Assembly: GCF_963678635.1 (NCBI RefSeq)
Contig: NC_087063.1
Span: 28,594,599-28,658,598, forward strand
DNA length: 64,000 nucleotides
Direction: 5' to 3'
From: Symsagittifera roscoffensis
Taxonomy: Eukaryota > Xenacoelomorpha > Acoela > Convolutidae
A program made the position numbers and the translations under genes. Position 1 is the stretch's first letter. Every line of letters begins with the position of its first letter. Below are positions 9,275-20,715 of the stretch, one piece after another. The notes under the pieces are model-generated. The model was not told the DNA's origin. It worked only from the letters and a program-made list of their open reading frames with translations, and ran no database searches.

Positions 9275-10344
9275 TTGACCAACTTCTCTCTGTGCCAAAG
9301 TGCGTGAGGTTGGCCAGAATGTCGGAGAGGTCATATGATTTGTTGGCAAAGATCTTTCGGGCAGTCCCGAAGAGATCTGAAGGCGAGTTGCAAGACTTAG
9401 TGGGTGAAGAGTTTCTGAGATTAAACGAAGGCAATGTGAGTGAGTTCCAGAAACAGAAAGCGAGTGGAGCGTTACCCACTGAATTCCCCACCGTAGAAGA
9501 GAAAGACGACTTACACAGAATTCTGATGGAGGTGGAACCGTTGCTGGGAGCCTCAGGGTATCGGACCCGAAGGAACATAGTGAGAACCCATGGGGAGTAT
9601 CCTTGCCACTGCTTGGCGCAGACGTTGTGGTACCCCAAACGCGGGAATCTGATGCTAGTATGGGACGTGGAGGAGTTATACTCCACGGGGTTGCCCGATC
9701 AGAATCAACAGGTGTCAATCGTGGTGGTTAGTGCCATGCTGGCAGTGAGATGGCTGGAGGCTAACGCGGACACAAGTGAACAGGAGACGGCCGTGCCGAC
9801 TCCTGAACAGCTGAGCAACGTGAAGATGAGTCATGAATTGGATCTTTTCAGAACCACCTGCAAGGTTCTGAGAATACCTAAAACCATTGAAAGAATATGG
9901 TCAAGGCAAAGATTGATGCCTTGGTTCCGTGCAGTGATGACATCATGGATGTATGAACGCGCGAAGCGTCACATGTCGAGGAACACGGAAGCCTATCAAT
10001 CTTTCCAGCTAGATATAGGACCAGGAGCCTATAAGAGAGCATTCCTGACGCACAGAAACGCGGTCACCACGGCGGTGAAGCGGGTAGCTGGGGCGCCTTG
10101 TGTAACTGAAGGTGAGAAGAAAGAGGTCTTAAGAGCTGAACTAGAACAAAATGTGAGCCTATGTCTTCACAACAGCTTTTGCAGGAACCGGGAGCAAAAG
10201 GTTAATGTTGACTTGCTACCTTGTTGCAAACCGAGGCTGTTGGAAGAGGAGAGTTGGGGCACGGCCCGCAACTCCATGGACATGCTGGAGAAAGTATTGG
10301 AAGACAGCGAAGCTGATGATCAAGATGGAGAAAGGATGGAATGA
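9271..10344 (+). CDS. Unrecognised 357-residue protein, last frame of the LTR-type element
   Basis: Last long open frame of copy 1. It is mostly helical by composition and ends in an acidic tail (EDSEADDQDGERME). A C-terminal motif SLCLHNSFCRNREQKVNV has a clear relative in copy 2 near 19,740-19,830 (LFLHNSFSRDRETTVN), which places the end of the coding region at the same distance before the terminal repeat in both copies. No known domain is recognised. About 730 bp of AT-rich non-coding DNA separate it from repeat A. Confidence 0.5.
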   Translation: MIDQLLSVPKCVRLARMSERSYDLLAKIFRAVPKRSEGELQDLVGEEFLRLNEGNVSEFQKQKASGALPTEFPTVEEKDDLHRILMEVEPLLGASGYRTRRNIVRTHGEYPCHCLAQTLWYPKRGNLMLVWDVEELYSTGLPDQNQQVSIVVVSAMLAVRWLEANADTSEQETAVPTPEQLSNVKMSHELDLFRTTCKVLRIPKTIERIWSRQRLMPWFRAVMTSWMYERAKRHMSRNTEAYQSFQLDIGPGAYKRAFLTHRNAVTTAVKRVAGAPCVTEGEKKEVLRAELEQNVSLCLHNSFCRNREQKVNVDLLPCCKPRLLEEESWGTARNSMDMLEKVLEDSEADDQDGERME

Positions 10345-11077
10345 AGATGAACAAAGAATAGAAGAGAAGGAGAGAAAATTTGATTGTCTTTGTGTGCTAA
10401 AACTTGAACCAATCAACCAAGTTTTGATTATTGAACTTGTTAAACTTTTTGTTTTGATTTAGTTTGGTCAAACCAAACTTTGAAAATTGTTACAATTGTT
10501 AAATTGTTGAAAAAGAAATTTTAGTTATGACCATTTATGTATGTATATATAGAACATAGGTGAGTATATTTACCTATTTAAACACGATTGAAGTTTTTAA
10601 CCTGTGTAAGACACAATTTCACATTGTGGCAACATGGTAAGATTGAGTAAACTCGCTCGAGAAGGGTGGGTAACCCAATAACTTTCCTAGCCACAGAGTT
10701 TCTTAGTTTTAATATTGAAAGGACCGCATAGATAACTGATTATACTTGGTGAGTGACGTTAAGTTAATTTTAACGGGTGCGTGGCCGTGCCACGTCCCAC
10801 TTTTTAATCACAAAGAGCGAAAAGAAATTTTATGGCAAGACGACGTAAGTAGTCAGAAAAGAAATTTTATCTAGGACACTCCTCATGGTGCAAATTTTGT
10901 GAAAATGTTAAAAGGCAGTGAGATGTAGTACGATGCCATTTGTGAACACGTAGTGAGTTGAGGTGGGGTAGATAAATTTCATTTTCTTATGCGATTTGTA
11001 AGATTGATTACAGAAAACTGGATAACTACTTGACGATAACCCGGTGTTATGCGATAAATAGGGACATTGATGGGGAC
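10345..11077 (+). other. 3' non-coding part of the element before repeat A
   Basis: AT-rich stretch without long open frames. It resembles, with much divergence, the stretch before repeat B (about 19,940-20,715), for example around GGTAGATAAATTT at 10,965 and GATGTAGATAAATTT at 20,625. It ends in the purine-rich TGGGGA just before the TGT that opens repeat A, the usual place for a polypurine tract. Confidence 0.4.
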
Positions 11078-11971
11078 TGTCCGGGGAGTATGTGCCATTC
11101 TGCCAGATGGCACAGCGCAACCTTCCGACGAAGCACGAATCAGAGAGAAAAGGCCTTAACAGCAAAAAAGTGCTTGAAAGGAGGGTCGAAGTATTCTGAA
11201 CTTTTCTATTTTAAAAATTTCGATTTTCAAGTTGATATTTCTCAGAAATAAGAAAAACGGCCATTTTGACCAAAAAAGCTGAAAAAGAGAACAACGACAA
11301 ATATTGTGAAAAACAGTCGTTCAAGAGACGGAAAATACGAAGCCTCTTATCGTGGCAACAACGCACGATAAGACACTTGTCAGCGGATACTAGTGGAGAA
11401 GGAAGCTTCAGTGGGGAAGGAGTATTCCACGGAACCCTCCCGGGACGCAAATTAGAAGAGAAAAGAGCGTTATCGCAGGAATATTACGGGAGCGGAGGCT
11501 CGGTCCCCCAGAGACTGTTTATGTGAAGGGACTGTATAAAACTAAGTATATAGCTACCTGGATGTCGTGAAAATTTAATTTAACACCGGTGTAACTTGAT
11601 ATTTTAGAATATGAGTAGCTAGAAAGAGGAAAGGGTCAATCCATCTCCAATGGATTCAATATAGAACTGTCACACAAAAACATGTTAAAATAGGTTGTTC
11701 GAGCCGTGTTTTTAATGACAATCACGTAGTCTGAGGATCCGAGACTCAGCTATGTGGTTGTGTTCGCATGTGAACGAAAGCTGATCAAAAGTCGTTTGAC
11801 TGATGGCCTAAAAATGGTAACTTTTTACTTAGCCCTAGACAGACCAGAAAATCAACTGGCAAGGTCGAGACGGTGAAAAACGAGTAGGATTAAGGTAACT
11901 GACGCCTGCCAGTCGTTAATAGGTACTTTTTCTACGCTCCGTCGCTGTGTAGTATTTGGGCGAATGTTACA
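11078..11971 (+). repeat. Terminal repeat A (LTR type), shared by copies 1 and 2
   Basis: Repeat of about 894 bp beginning TGTCCGGGGAGTATGTGCCA and ending GGGCGAATGTTACA. The same sequence, diverged, occurs as repeats B, C and D. Shared landmarks are the start, a block reading CAATCCATCTCCAATGGATT near 11,640, and a block with GAGACTCAGCTATG near 11,740. A TATAAA motif at 11,535-11,540 could be the promoter core. It sits between copy 1 and copy 2, so it serves as right end of one and left end of the other, as happens after recombination between repeats. Confidence 0.65.
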
Positions 11972-12351
11972 AAGCGTGTCTAGAAGAAGAAACCGCGCCA
12001 AAAGAAATGGACATTGTGGATGACCAGGACAACGAGTGGCTTGAAGATCGGTCAGATCCAGAAGTGCAATTAGATGATAATCTGCAACAGTCATAGGATC
12101 AAGATCTGATTAACCTTCGCGCCTTGGAGTGATTAGTTGAAATGACATCAGACCCCAGGATGACCAGTGTGACATTTCCGGATGTAGATAGCAGAAGGAT
12201 GAATTACATTTCGAATGACAAACATGATTCCTCCTGTGCGGCCCCGGAATGACCACTTTCCGTTCCTGCGTTCAACCCTAACCGGATATGCAGTCGACAG
12301 AGACGTCGTTGAATACTTTTTTCCAAGGAATGGGGGTTCAAATTACTCACA

Positions 12352-12819
12352 ATGAAGAAAAAAGTGCGAGAGACGCTATGGAAAACGGATATAAAAATGT
12401 TAGTGGAGTCATACTTTAACGTGCTACGTAAAAACTCAAGCAGGATAACACTCACTGATGGTGCTTTTGTACTGACAGATAGGACAGGTGCAAAAACCAA
12501 GACCGCGGATATGAGTTTCAGGACAGCATTAGCAGCCGTCTTCAGAAGAGAAAAAAGATTAAGGAGTTTTATAGAACCAAAGGACATAGAGTTTTATAGA
12601 TCCAGGAATAGAGGGCTTGGCAGCTTTGCCAACAGCGGCTTCACAACAAACAGGAAAGTTTTTATGCTTGTCGGCGACGAGGCACACAGAGAGCATCGCG
12701 TAGACTCTGAGGACTTGGTTTCATCTCTGACTAGGTTCAGAGACTTACTAGTGGAGAGTGAGAAAAAGAGCTCGACCGAAACAGAGGACGTTTGCATCCG
12801 CAGAAAATGCATGCGCTAA
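12352..12819 (+). pseudogene. Relic of the macro-domain-like protein in copy 2
   Basis: Diverged relative of the frame at 529-942. It shares LTDGAFVLTDRT with the copy 1 text DSDFILTERT, and also the blocks ADMSFRTALAAVFRRE, EHRVDSEDLVSSL and RFRDLLV. Together the two copies fix the conserved core of this protein and strengthen the macro-domain reading. Part of a fossil element. Confidence 0.5.
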
Positions 12820-14429
12820 TACATGAAGTCATTTTAGACACCAACATCGAAGTGTACTTATAAAAGAAGTTTTACAATTGAAAAGAATGTGTGATATAGA
12901 GGACAAAAGGATATGAGTGCTTAGGCCATAAAAAATTTTGGTAATTTGTTAGATTTCAGGAAAATTAGGTCATTTTTTGTGTTATAAAAAAAAGCTATGT
13001 ACTCGGGTAGGATATGGACCATGGTTTTCCGGACAACTAACCTCAGGAAAGGATCCAAAGTAAGGACTGTCCACTCTCAGTTCACCTTCCAAATTATAGA
13101 TTGAATTTTAATTTAAATACATCTGGAGAACAAGTCTTTCAACTCGATTGTTTATTAAAAAAATTTAATTTGAAAAGAAAATTGATGCTATCCAGTCATA
13201 ATGGTTAAACTGCGCCCTAGCTTTTAGGTTGTGATTGAATTTGAAAAATCACCTCAATAACAGAACAGTCGTTAGTCAATCATCACTATAAAACCACATT
13301 GAACCACTTGATGACCTAATGGATTTGGCAGAAGCATATATTGGACTAGCCGTAGATGAGCACTATGGCGGGTTAAGGGAGCGGGACTTTGCTTTGGCCG
13401 ACCCAGAGGTAGTGATGCTGACGGCTGCCTTAACGAACAACTTAGTGCCTGAAAACCGTAGGGACAGCCCCACGTAAGTCTTGTTGAAGACCGCCTGGGA
13501 TAACAAGAAGTGCGAACTTGCAAGAATGAGGTGGAAGAGAGGAAGTGACTTGGGCTGGGGAGTGCATGGACACACCAGCCAGGTTAGATGCCTCTCCCCA
13601 CCAGACCTCGGAATGACTTGAGGAGAACGCACCAACCGATACATCCGGAAATAAGTAGCGAAGCAGCCTCGTCCGAGTCACAACGAAGAGTAGCCGTGCC
13701 GTCGATGAGGTCAAGAGTAGAGAATGAGTGCAAACAAATGACACGATGTAAGACTTCACGGAGAAAGGAAATCAACCGGACAGAGCAAGGAGGGAGTTGG
13801 CCGGGACTCGAGAAGAGAGAGCCATGTGGAGAAGACTATTCGAGAGCTGCAAAATACACGAAAAATTAATAGAGCGCCAGAAAAAGGAACACAAGGAAGG
13901 ACTTAGCGGTTGAAGCAGACGGAACGTACGGTTCGTGAGAGGGACGTCCCTAAAATGAACCCACCTGTAGAAGTGCTGATGCCACAAGAACTGAGCCAAA
14001 CGCCGGAGATCTAAGTCTCGTCAGGATCAGGAATTTTGACAATTACGTATACGATTGATACCATGGGAGGCTACATGGTTAGAGAAGTAAGATGGAGTTG
14101 GTTTAAGCAGCTGTCCGTATCGTGGCGCAAAGGAATGCGCCAGGTTGCGGGCTGACAGCACCCTATAGAACCATTGACGACATAGACAGAGTCGAACTCT
14201 CTCCGACGGCTACGATTGTATCTGAGGCCAGGACCGCGACAATTGCAGATTAAGAACAAATTTCCAGTGGTCGCATAATGATAATGCTTTGAAAAAAATG
14301 TCTCGCGTGATTGATATGTCTAAGAAAAACCAGATCAGAAAACATTTTAGAAAGATGACAGCCCCTGACCCAGGAGCGTGTATCTACGATTCGACATAGA
14401 TTCTAGAGCTGAACTAACAGCAGACGCCC

Positions 14430-15500
14430 CGTGGTACCTCAAACATGATAATATGCAACAGACTGGTGAGGGTGCTACAGAACATAAGGATATCCTGGAT
14501 AACTACAGTGATGGCGTTTGGAAGCGCCACCGTCTCCCAGTTTTGCAGGATCATTGATCTGCTGAATCCTGAAAGAATTCCCAGCGTGGTAATCTCAGTG
14601 GGCGCCAACAACGTGTCCAGGACTCCGGAATCGGAAGAACCGCGATGGGAAGAAAAGTCAGGGTCCCTTAAATTCCAATATTCAGTGCTAACGATATGTA
14701 CCATACCGATGAATATGAGATCACACCTAGGTACTACGCGTAGGCGAATGAAAAAAACCACCTTGAGACGAAAAAATAACTTGCGTAATCTGGCAAGCCG
14801 CAAGCCTGGATGATTAGTGTTTATGGATCTGCCATATGTGTTGAAGGCGTTGAATCAGTCAAGATTTATACTCGACGGCATTTACTTTGATACTATAGAA
14901 TGCAAGTCTGGATGAACCATGTCTTCCAGGAACGAAAGAAAAAAAACATGGGTTTTGAATGCTGAAGAAGGGACGAACATACGAGCCACCTCCACCTTTG
15001 TCCCTACTAGACTGAAAACGTGGCACAAACAGTACGTAGCTCGATTAATCAAGGACAGAAATCAGATGCAATGGAATGACTGGGTGAAGGTCCCACTAGG
15101 AGGACAATACATTCAAGACCTAAAAAGACTTAGATTGGATCCAGTGAATTAGACAGAAACTCAAGGAACTTTAATTAGATCTGAGACAACGATGACTAGA
15201 TTGGAACGGCGCCTAGATCGTGGCTCTTTAATACTGTCATGACCAATATATTCTCCCTGGCATATCTTCAAACTGGATCTGATGCAACTAAATTTTTAAA
15301 CGATCAGCTTTGCTGCGAACACTGTGCGAATGCTGGGCGGTGCGAACTTATCCGTCAGGGGCACATATTCGATTGAAGGAATAGATTGGTTGATTGCAGC
15401 CAAAGTCAATTTCAGCTCGACGACTGCCCTAAGACTGGCCGATTTCAAGGGACTGCCCTCGAGCAACACAAAAAGTCCGGTCAAAGTCTGATCAGTGCAA
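14430..15500 (+). pseudogene. Relic of the SGNH-like protein in copy 2
   Basis: Stretches corresponding to the SGNH domain (around 14,445-14,760, e.g. VVISVGANNVSRTPES beside the copy 1 text VIMLGTNDVSRAPV) and to the conserved C-terminal region (around 15,315-15,470, e.g. GIDWLIAAKVNFSSTTAL beside GVDWLLAEQEQFSSTTTL). Part of a fossil element with many breaks. Confidence 0.5.
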
Positions 15501-18500
15501 GACGGGAGGGTAAACCATGATAAACAAAGGAGAGATGAAAGACCAGGAAGATTTTCAAAGCAGAGAGTCCCACCGGAAATTTTGTGAAGATGCTCAATCA
15601 AGTGAGAGCACCGCCCACACACGTTAGGAAAGAGAGGGCAATTCGAAAACTAGTGGAGCAGGAAGGCGACACACAGCGTAACGTCGAATTGAAATTCAAG
15701 ATACAGGAGTCCATTTTTTCCGCTCACGACCAGACTGAACTAAAGACAGCAAAAATAAAAGTGATTGAGTACCTAAGAACCTCAAAATTATTCTCATCAG
15801 GATCAGATGCTAATTTTGGCCTGATGTGATAATGGTAGCATGAGCTGACCTGGATTGGATGCAATCTCTGGCAATGACCATAGGAGTTCAAAAGCAAACG
15901 GAAGAGAACCTGATTATTTTACTGTCATCAACGATCCGCCTCACAATGAGGTCTCCTCAACAGCCTTAGAGAACTGGACCAGAAAAGTCTTAGGGATTTC
16001 CGGCAGTGTGGCCTGATATCTCCAACGCTATGAGATGAATTCATCCAATATTAGCATGTGCTGCACTCGCTACGCATGCTAGTGTTGGATGAAGTTTCGG
16101 GGTTGGAGCTGTCGAGATTCAGTAGAAGTTAAAAATGAGGTCATAAACACTTAACGATCGTCAGGCAATCATCGTCATGCCTAACGACTTTTGGTTCAGC
16201 GAGAACTAGGTTAACGAAGAAGCAATGACAAGGCAAAAAGCCGAAGAGTCTGAAGCTCAACTGGAAGGCTCCAATTCTCTGAAAGAAGCCAGAGGCAAGC
16301 AAGTGGTTGCTCTTGACTCGCGGAGTAGCGGCATTGGGTAAGGACGCTTTCAAGCGAGTTCCACCGATGCTTGCCAAGATTCATGGTTACATCCTGAAGG
16401 AGTTAAGACTAGCGGAGGAAGAAGATTAGAATTCCACTGAAATCGTGGGCAGAATGATCAAGACGACCTTGTAAGCGCTCTGGACCTAGGTTATTCGAGA
16501 AACAGATCCAGAAACTAACTGATCGATCCTGGCATTCTTCTTGACATTTGGAGCGGGAGCTTCAAGAAGGGACCTGCCGTGCTATTGACAGAAGAAATGC
16601 AGAAACTCCGATCGGACGGTCTACTGACACTGATCGCTATGCCTTACGGCAGATTGAGAGAACTCATCAACCTGACTCGGTACCAAAAACAGGTGCCATA
16701 GATTGTGAAGAAATTTGGTTTCCGAAGAATGACGGCCTCCTAAACAATGAGACGGCACGGAAGACACGCACTGAAACAGTATATCCTACCGAAACCGTTC
16801 TGGAATCCGAGAAGATGAAAGAGTTGAAAGAGATGAGGATGTGCGACGCATTGTGGCCGGCACACAACTGTTCACAGATGTGTTCCTGGCTATGAGGATT
16901 GATCTTCTGGTATTGATAAGGGGAGTATGTATCAACTTCAACAAGTTGCCCTAGGAAATACCAGAAAATTCTCACATTCGGAGATTGTTGCTCGGAGCAG
17001 GCTTCGCAGTGCACGCACCTAGATTAAGAGCATATGAAACGATTCGATGGATCCGTTTTTTGTCGGGAAGAAAGCTGCCGTGTTGCAATATACACAATTT
17101 CCGTACTTGGAGTAATCCAATAGGAGGATGATGAGCAATAGCGCCCTACCCAGGCCCGAAAGGTTAAAGGAATACTGGGTTAAGCTGAGCATCAGGCCAT
17201 ATGTTGTGAGGAAAAAAATAATCTCCAAGAAGCTGCGTTAATTGTCTCGAATTTCAGGGCAGAAATCATAGCGACAGGAAGCTTGTTAATTAGAGATGCT
17301 CTCGCACCCTGATGCTGTAAATAAGTTGTCAAAATGCACGAAGAACAAAACTGCCAAAGCTGATAGTGCCAAAATTCCCTACCGAGGATAATGACTTTGA
17401 CCAACAGGTACCTTCATATCAAAGCCAGTTGGTGATTCAGGTGAAGACAAAAATCAGGAGAAGGTTCAAACAGAAGAACCAATGGATCAGTATCCCAGTC
17501 AAACGGGAAAAGACAACGATGAAAAAGCCTTAGTGGGTGCAGAATCAGGTCTGATTGATGAAAAAGACGATGCGAAGAGAGTGGCTGGATCGACAGAACC
17601 AGAAGAGTAGGAATCTTCCATGCTGGAACTTCTCTCGGCCTTTTTGAATGCAATTTATTACGTGTCGGAGAGTAATCTTACTAAAAATTCGATACAGCAA
17701 CAAAAAACTATTGACTGAATCAACTCGCAAAATAAAAATAGATAATGCAGCCAGAGTATCTATCCTAAAATTTTTGCCTGAAGGCGAATGGGAAGTTCAT
17801 CATTGCGATTATGAAAACACGACTTGCTGTGAAATGAACCGAGCGTGCTTCATGGTAGAGGTCTGGTCAGTAGTACAGTGCTACGGGACCCAATCAGTGC
17901 TGAATACAGGTCTGTATGGACATTGATGCTTGATTTTTGCTATAAATTGGATGAAAGTGAGGGAAGGAAAAGTGACGTATTCATTAATTCCACCACGGAT
18001 GAGAGTGACGCAAACTACCCCATTAAATCAGCATATCAAGAAAACAGCGATGAAGTAGTGTATCTCTAACTGGAAGTTAGTGAGTGAGAAAAACAATGAC
18101 ATAAAATGATATTGGGCAGCAGCGTCATGTTAAAAAATCGGGAAAAATGGAGCTGAACTCTGAATGTTCAGCAAACACTGCCAACCTATTGAAAAATAAA
18201 ACGAGTGTAAAATGCAGAGGACCAAAGGATAAGGTGATGACGGATTGCAGAGCGCCTCAAAATTGACGGAAATAGTGATGGTACTGCCAATCCTTTTGAC
18301 AAGGCTGAAACCTGCTAGTTACAAAAGAGTGGCCGCACTCTCACTGAAGCGACCTTGAAAATGGAGATCCTGGGCCAGAGTGGCAAAAGAAAGTTGAAGG
18401 ATTTCAAAACTTCTAGGATGAACTATGGGAAAGAAGCTTTGTAGGAAATCAAACTCCGGTGGGTTGACCGTATCGATGGGCCCACTGGTGGATACATTGA

Positions 18501-20715
18501 AATGATGAAAATCAGAAAATCAGCGATAGGACACCTAATAGCTCTGGAGAATAGGTAGCCACGGAGTGTTACCTGGCGGCATTATCAAATTATCAAAGAC
18601 GTGAAGAAGAAGCAAAATTCATATGGAATACTGGCTTCATCGGCAAGATTCATTGGATCAATTTGTTACTTTGCTTAAGAGCAGTTTTGTTACTTTACTC
18701 AGAAATTACGCTGCTCGTGCTCTAATAGCTGTGCCGTATGTGAGGACTGAGTTCAGACTTGCAGCCTCGACTCGCTTGGTGATTGGCGCGACTGACCACG
18801 GATTCGTATGATTCAGAGGAAAAAAGATTTTCAAAAGATGTGAAAATGCTCCTAATGATGCATATAGGAGACTTGATGATTGATGAACCAGCAGCAATGC
18901 CAATCGGAAAGCGTAGAGACGCTCTCTGATCTATCATATTTATGTTTGATCATCTCTCGAACCAGTGCTAGCTACCCCCCGCGCGGAAGTATTGAACGAA
19001 GGCCACGAGTCAAAACGAAAGCTGCTTTTACAGGCACTTGTGGATGTACATCAGAGCCAACCATTGAGGGTGAAAATGAAAAAACCATTGGAAACTTTGA
19101 GGAAGATAGATAAAATTAGGTGATTCTCCGACAAAAGAACTCAGGTCCTCAAAAAATCTATGGGGTTACTTGTGAATTCCAACGAAATTTGTGAACCAAT
19201 CAGAAAAAAGTTGTACCACTATGTGTCTGGAATTGTCGCAATGACTTACAAACTTTTCATTTATTAAGATATACGTGATTGCTATTTTAGTTAAGAACAA
19301 GCAGTGGCTGTTGGATCGAACCTGGTAGCTGTGTGATGAAATTTTGTGGACTGGAAGATACCATTTAATGAGGTCTTGACTGCGTAAAGACACTGGCAAA
19401 GCAGCATAAGCATATTATGATATTGTGTTGAAATTAGACGATGAAAATGAAAACGGAAACAAAATATGTTGCAGATTGTCCTGAAGGAACTGAAGTGAGT
19501 CTTGTAACTGCAGTAGGATTCGTCAGCATGTTTAATTCTTTAGAGTCTCTAATGAACCTAGAAAAAGCGCATGAGATGGTTAGGGACATCAGTTAAGAAG
19601 TAATTCTGGAAGTATTGCAGACCGAGCAGAAAAATTTCGAAAAATGGAGAGAAGCAATTGAAGTGTAAATGAACATCAGAAACAATAGATTTGTCGGCAG
19701 AGAGAAAAAATAAATGTTGAAAGAAGACCTAGAAAGAAACGGGACGTTGTTTCTTCACAACAGCTTCAGCAGGGATAGAGAAACTACTGTAAATCTGTAC
19801 CCTTTTGCAAATAGATTCTAAAAGTCTAGAGGTGGTGAAAGATTTCCTCCAACGGTGTAAAAATGGCTACAGACGTGCTGCATGAAGCCGAGACCGAGAG
19901 TGCAGAGTCGATGTCACAAGAAGAGGACATGACATTTTGATAACAAACGAAAACCCCTAAGCAAAAGACGATTTGTTGAATTTGAACATTTTAGAACTTC
20001 TAAACGACAAAGAATAAAAAAAAGATTCACACAGAGAGCAACAAAGAGGAGAACAGAGAACTTAAAAAGTGCTTTTGGTCTGAAAAACTCAATTGAGCAA
20101 CCAAGCTGACTGAGCCTAAAATGAAACTTGATGAAAGAATCCGTTTTTTTTTGTTTTAAAATTGCCGCAATTATGAAGCGTTGTGATTTTGTTCGAGTCA
20201 ATTATTTATAGAGACGTGGGTGGTGTAGATGTTAAAAGTATTCTGGCCTGCATCATTGCTTTTAATCAACTAAGAGAACCGTTCACTTTGTGGTGATATG
20301 ATGAAACTTGAAAATTCTCTCGAAGAAGGCAACTCTTTCCTTGATCTTTCTAGTCACTTAATTTTCTAATTTGATTTTTTGAGGACCAAAAATTCAGAAG
20401 AGATGAGACTTTTTAGCATAGCTTTATTTTAATGATTTGCCGGAGCCTCCTGCGTCTCAACAATTTTTAACAAAGGAGAAAAAGTTTCAATTCAAGAAAT
20501 GCCGTTGGAAACAGATGAGATATATTATTTCAGAACATATCCTCATAGAACAGATAAATGAGAAAGTTAGAAGACTAAAGCGACGTGGTGTGATGCTACA
20601 TTTAGCACGTAGTGGATTGATTTGATGTAGATAAATTTACGTTTTTGTTTTGATTTTGAATAACTAAGTGTCTTGGCATGAGTTACTTCAAGTTCAATGA
20701 GGGCAGTGATCGGGC

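Larger units (their letters stand above)
1..11077 (+). mobile_element. Large LTR-type element, copy 1 (internal region)
   Basis: This is the internal region of an LTR-type element whose left terminal repeat would lie before the window; the right one is repeat A at 11,078. It holds long open frames, all on the + strand, packed end to end from base 14 to 10,344, with one non-coding gap of about 600 bp. Recognisable parts are a macro-domain-like protein and an SGNH-hydrolase-like protein; the others are not recognised. I looked for reverse transcriptase (YxDD), integrase, RNase H and aspartic protease motifs and saw none. Base composition is richer in G+C than the host DNA to the right. The same gene order is present, much decayed, in copy 2 (11,972-20,715). 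Copy 1 looks nearly whole, with at most a few breaks, and is clearly younger or better preserved than copy 2. Membership of the LTR class is inferred from the terminal repeats. Confidence 0.6.
11972..20715 (+). mobile_element. Large LTR-type element, copy 2 (old, decayed internal region)
   Basis: This internal region has the same parts in the same order as copy 1, but none of the large frames is intact and breaks number in the dozens. Readable relics are the first frame (about 12,009-12,130), the macro-like protein (12,352-12,819), the SGNH protein (about 14,430-15,500), the 730-residue protein (from about 16,085), the 653-residue protein (about 17,755-19,400), and the last two frames (about 19,450-19,850). 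It is flanked by repeats A and B. The insertion is much older than the apparent age of copy 1. It is listed as a fossil. Confidence 0.65.

Noticed and set aside
12594-12812. Open frames on the - strand opposite the element's genes
   Set aside because: These mirror the codon structure of the + strand frames and show no conserved motif of their own.
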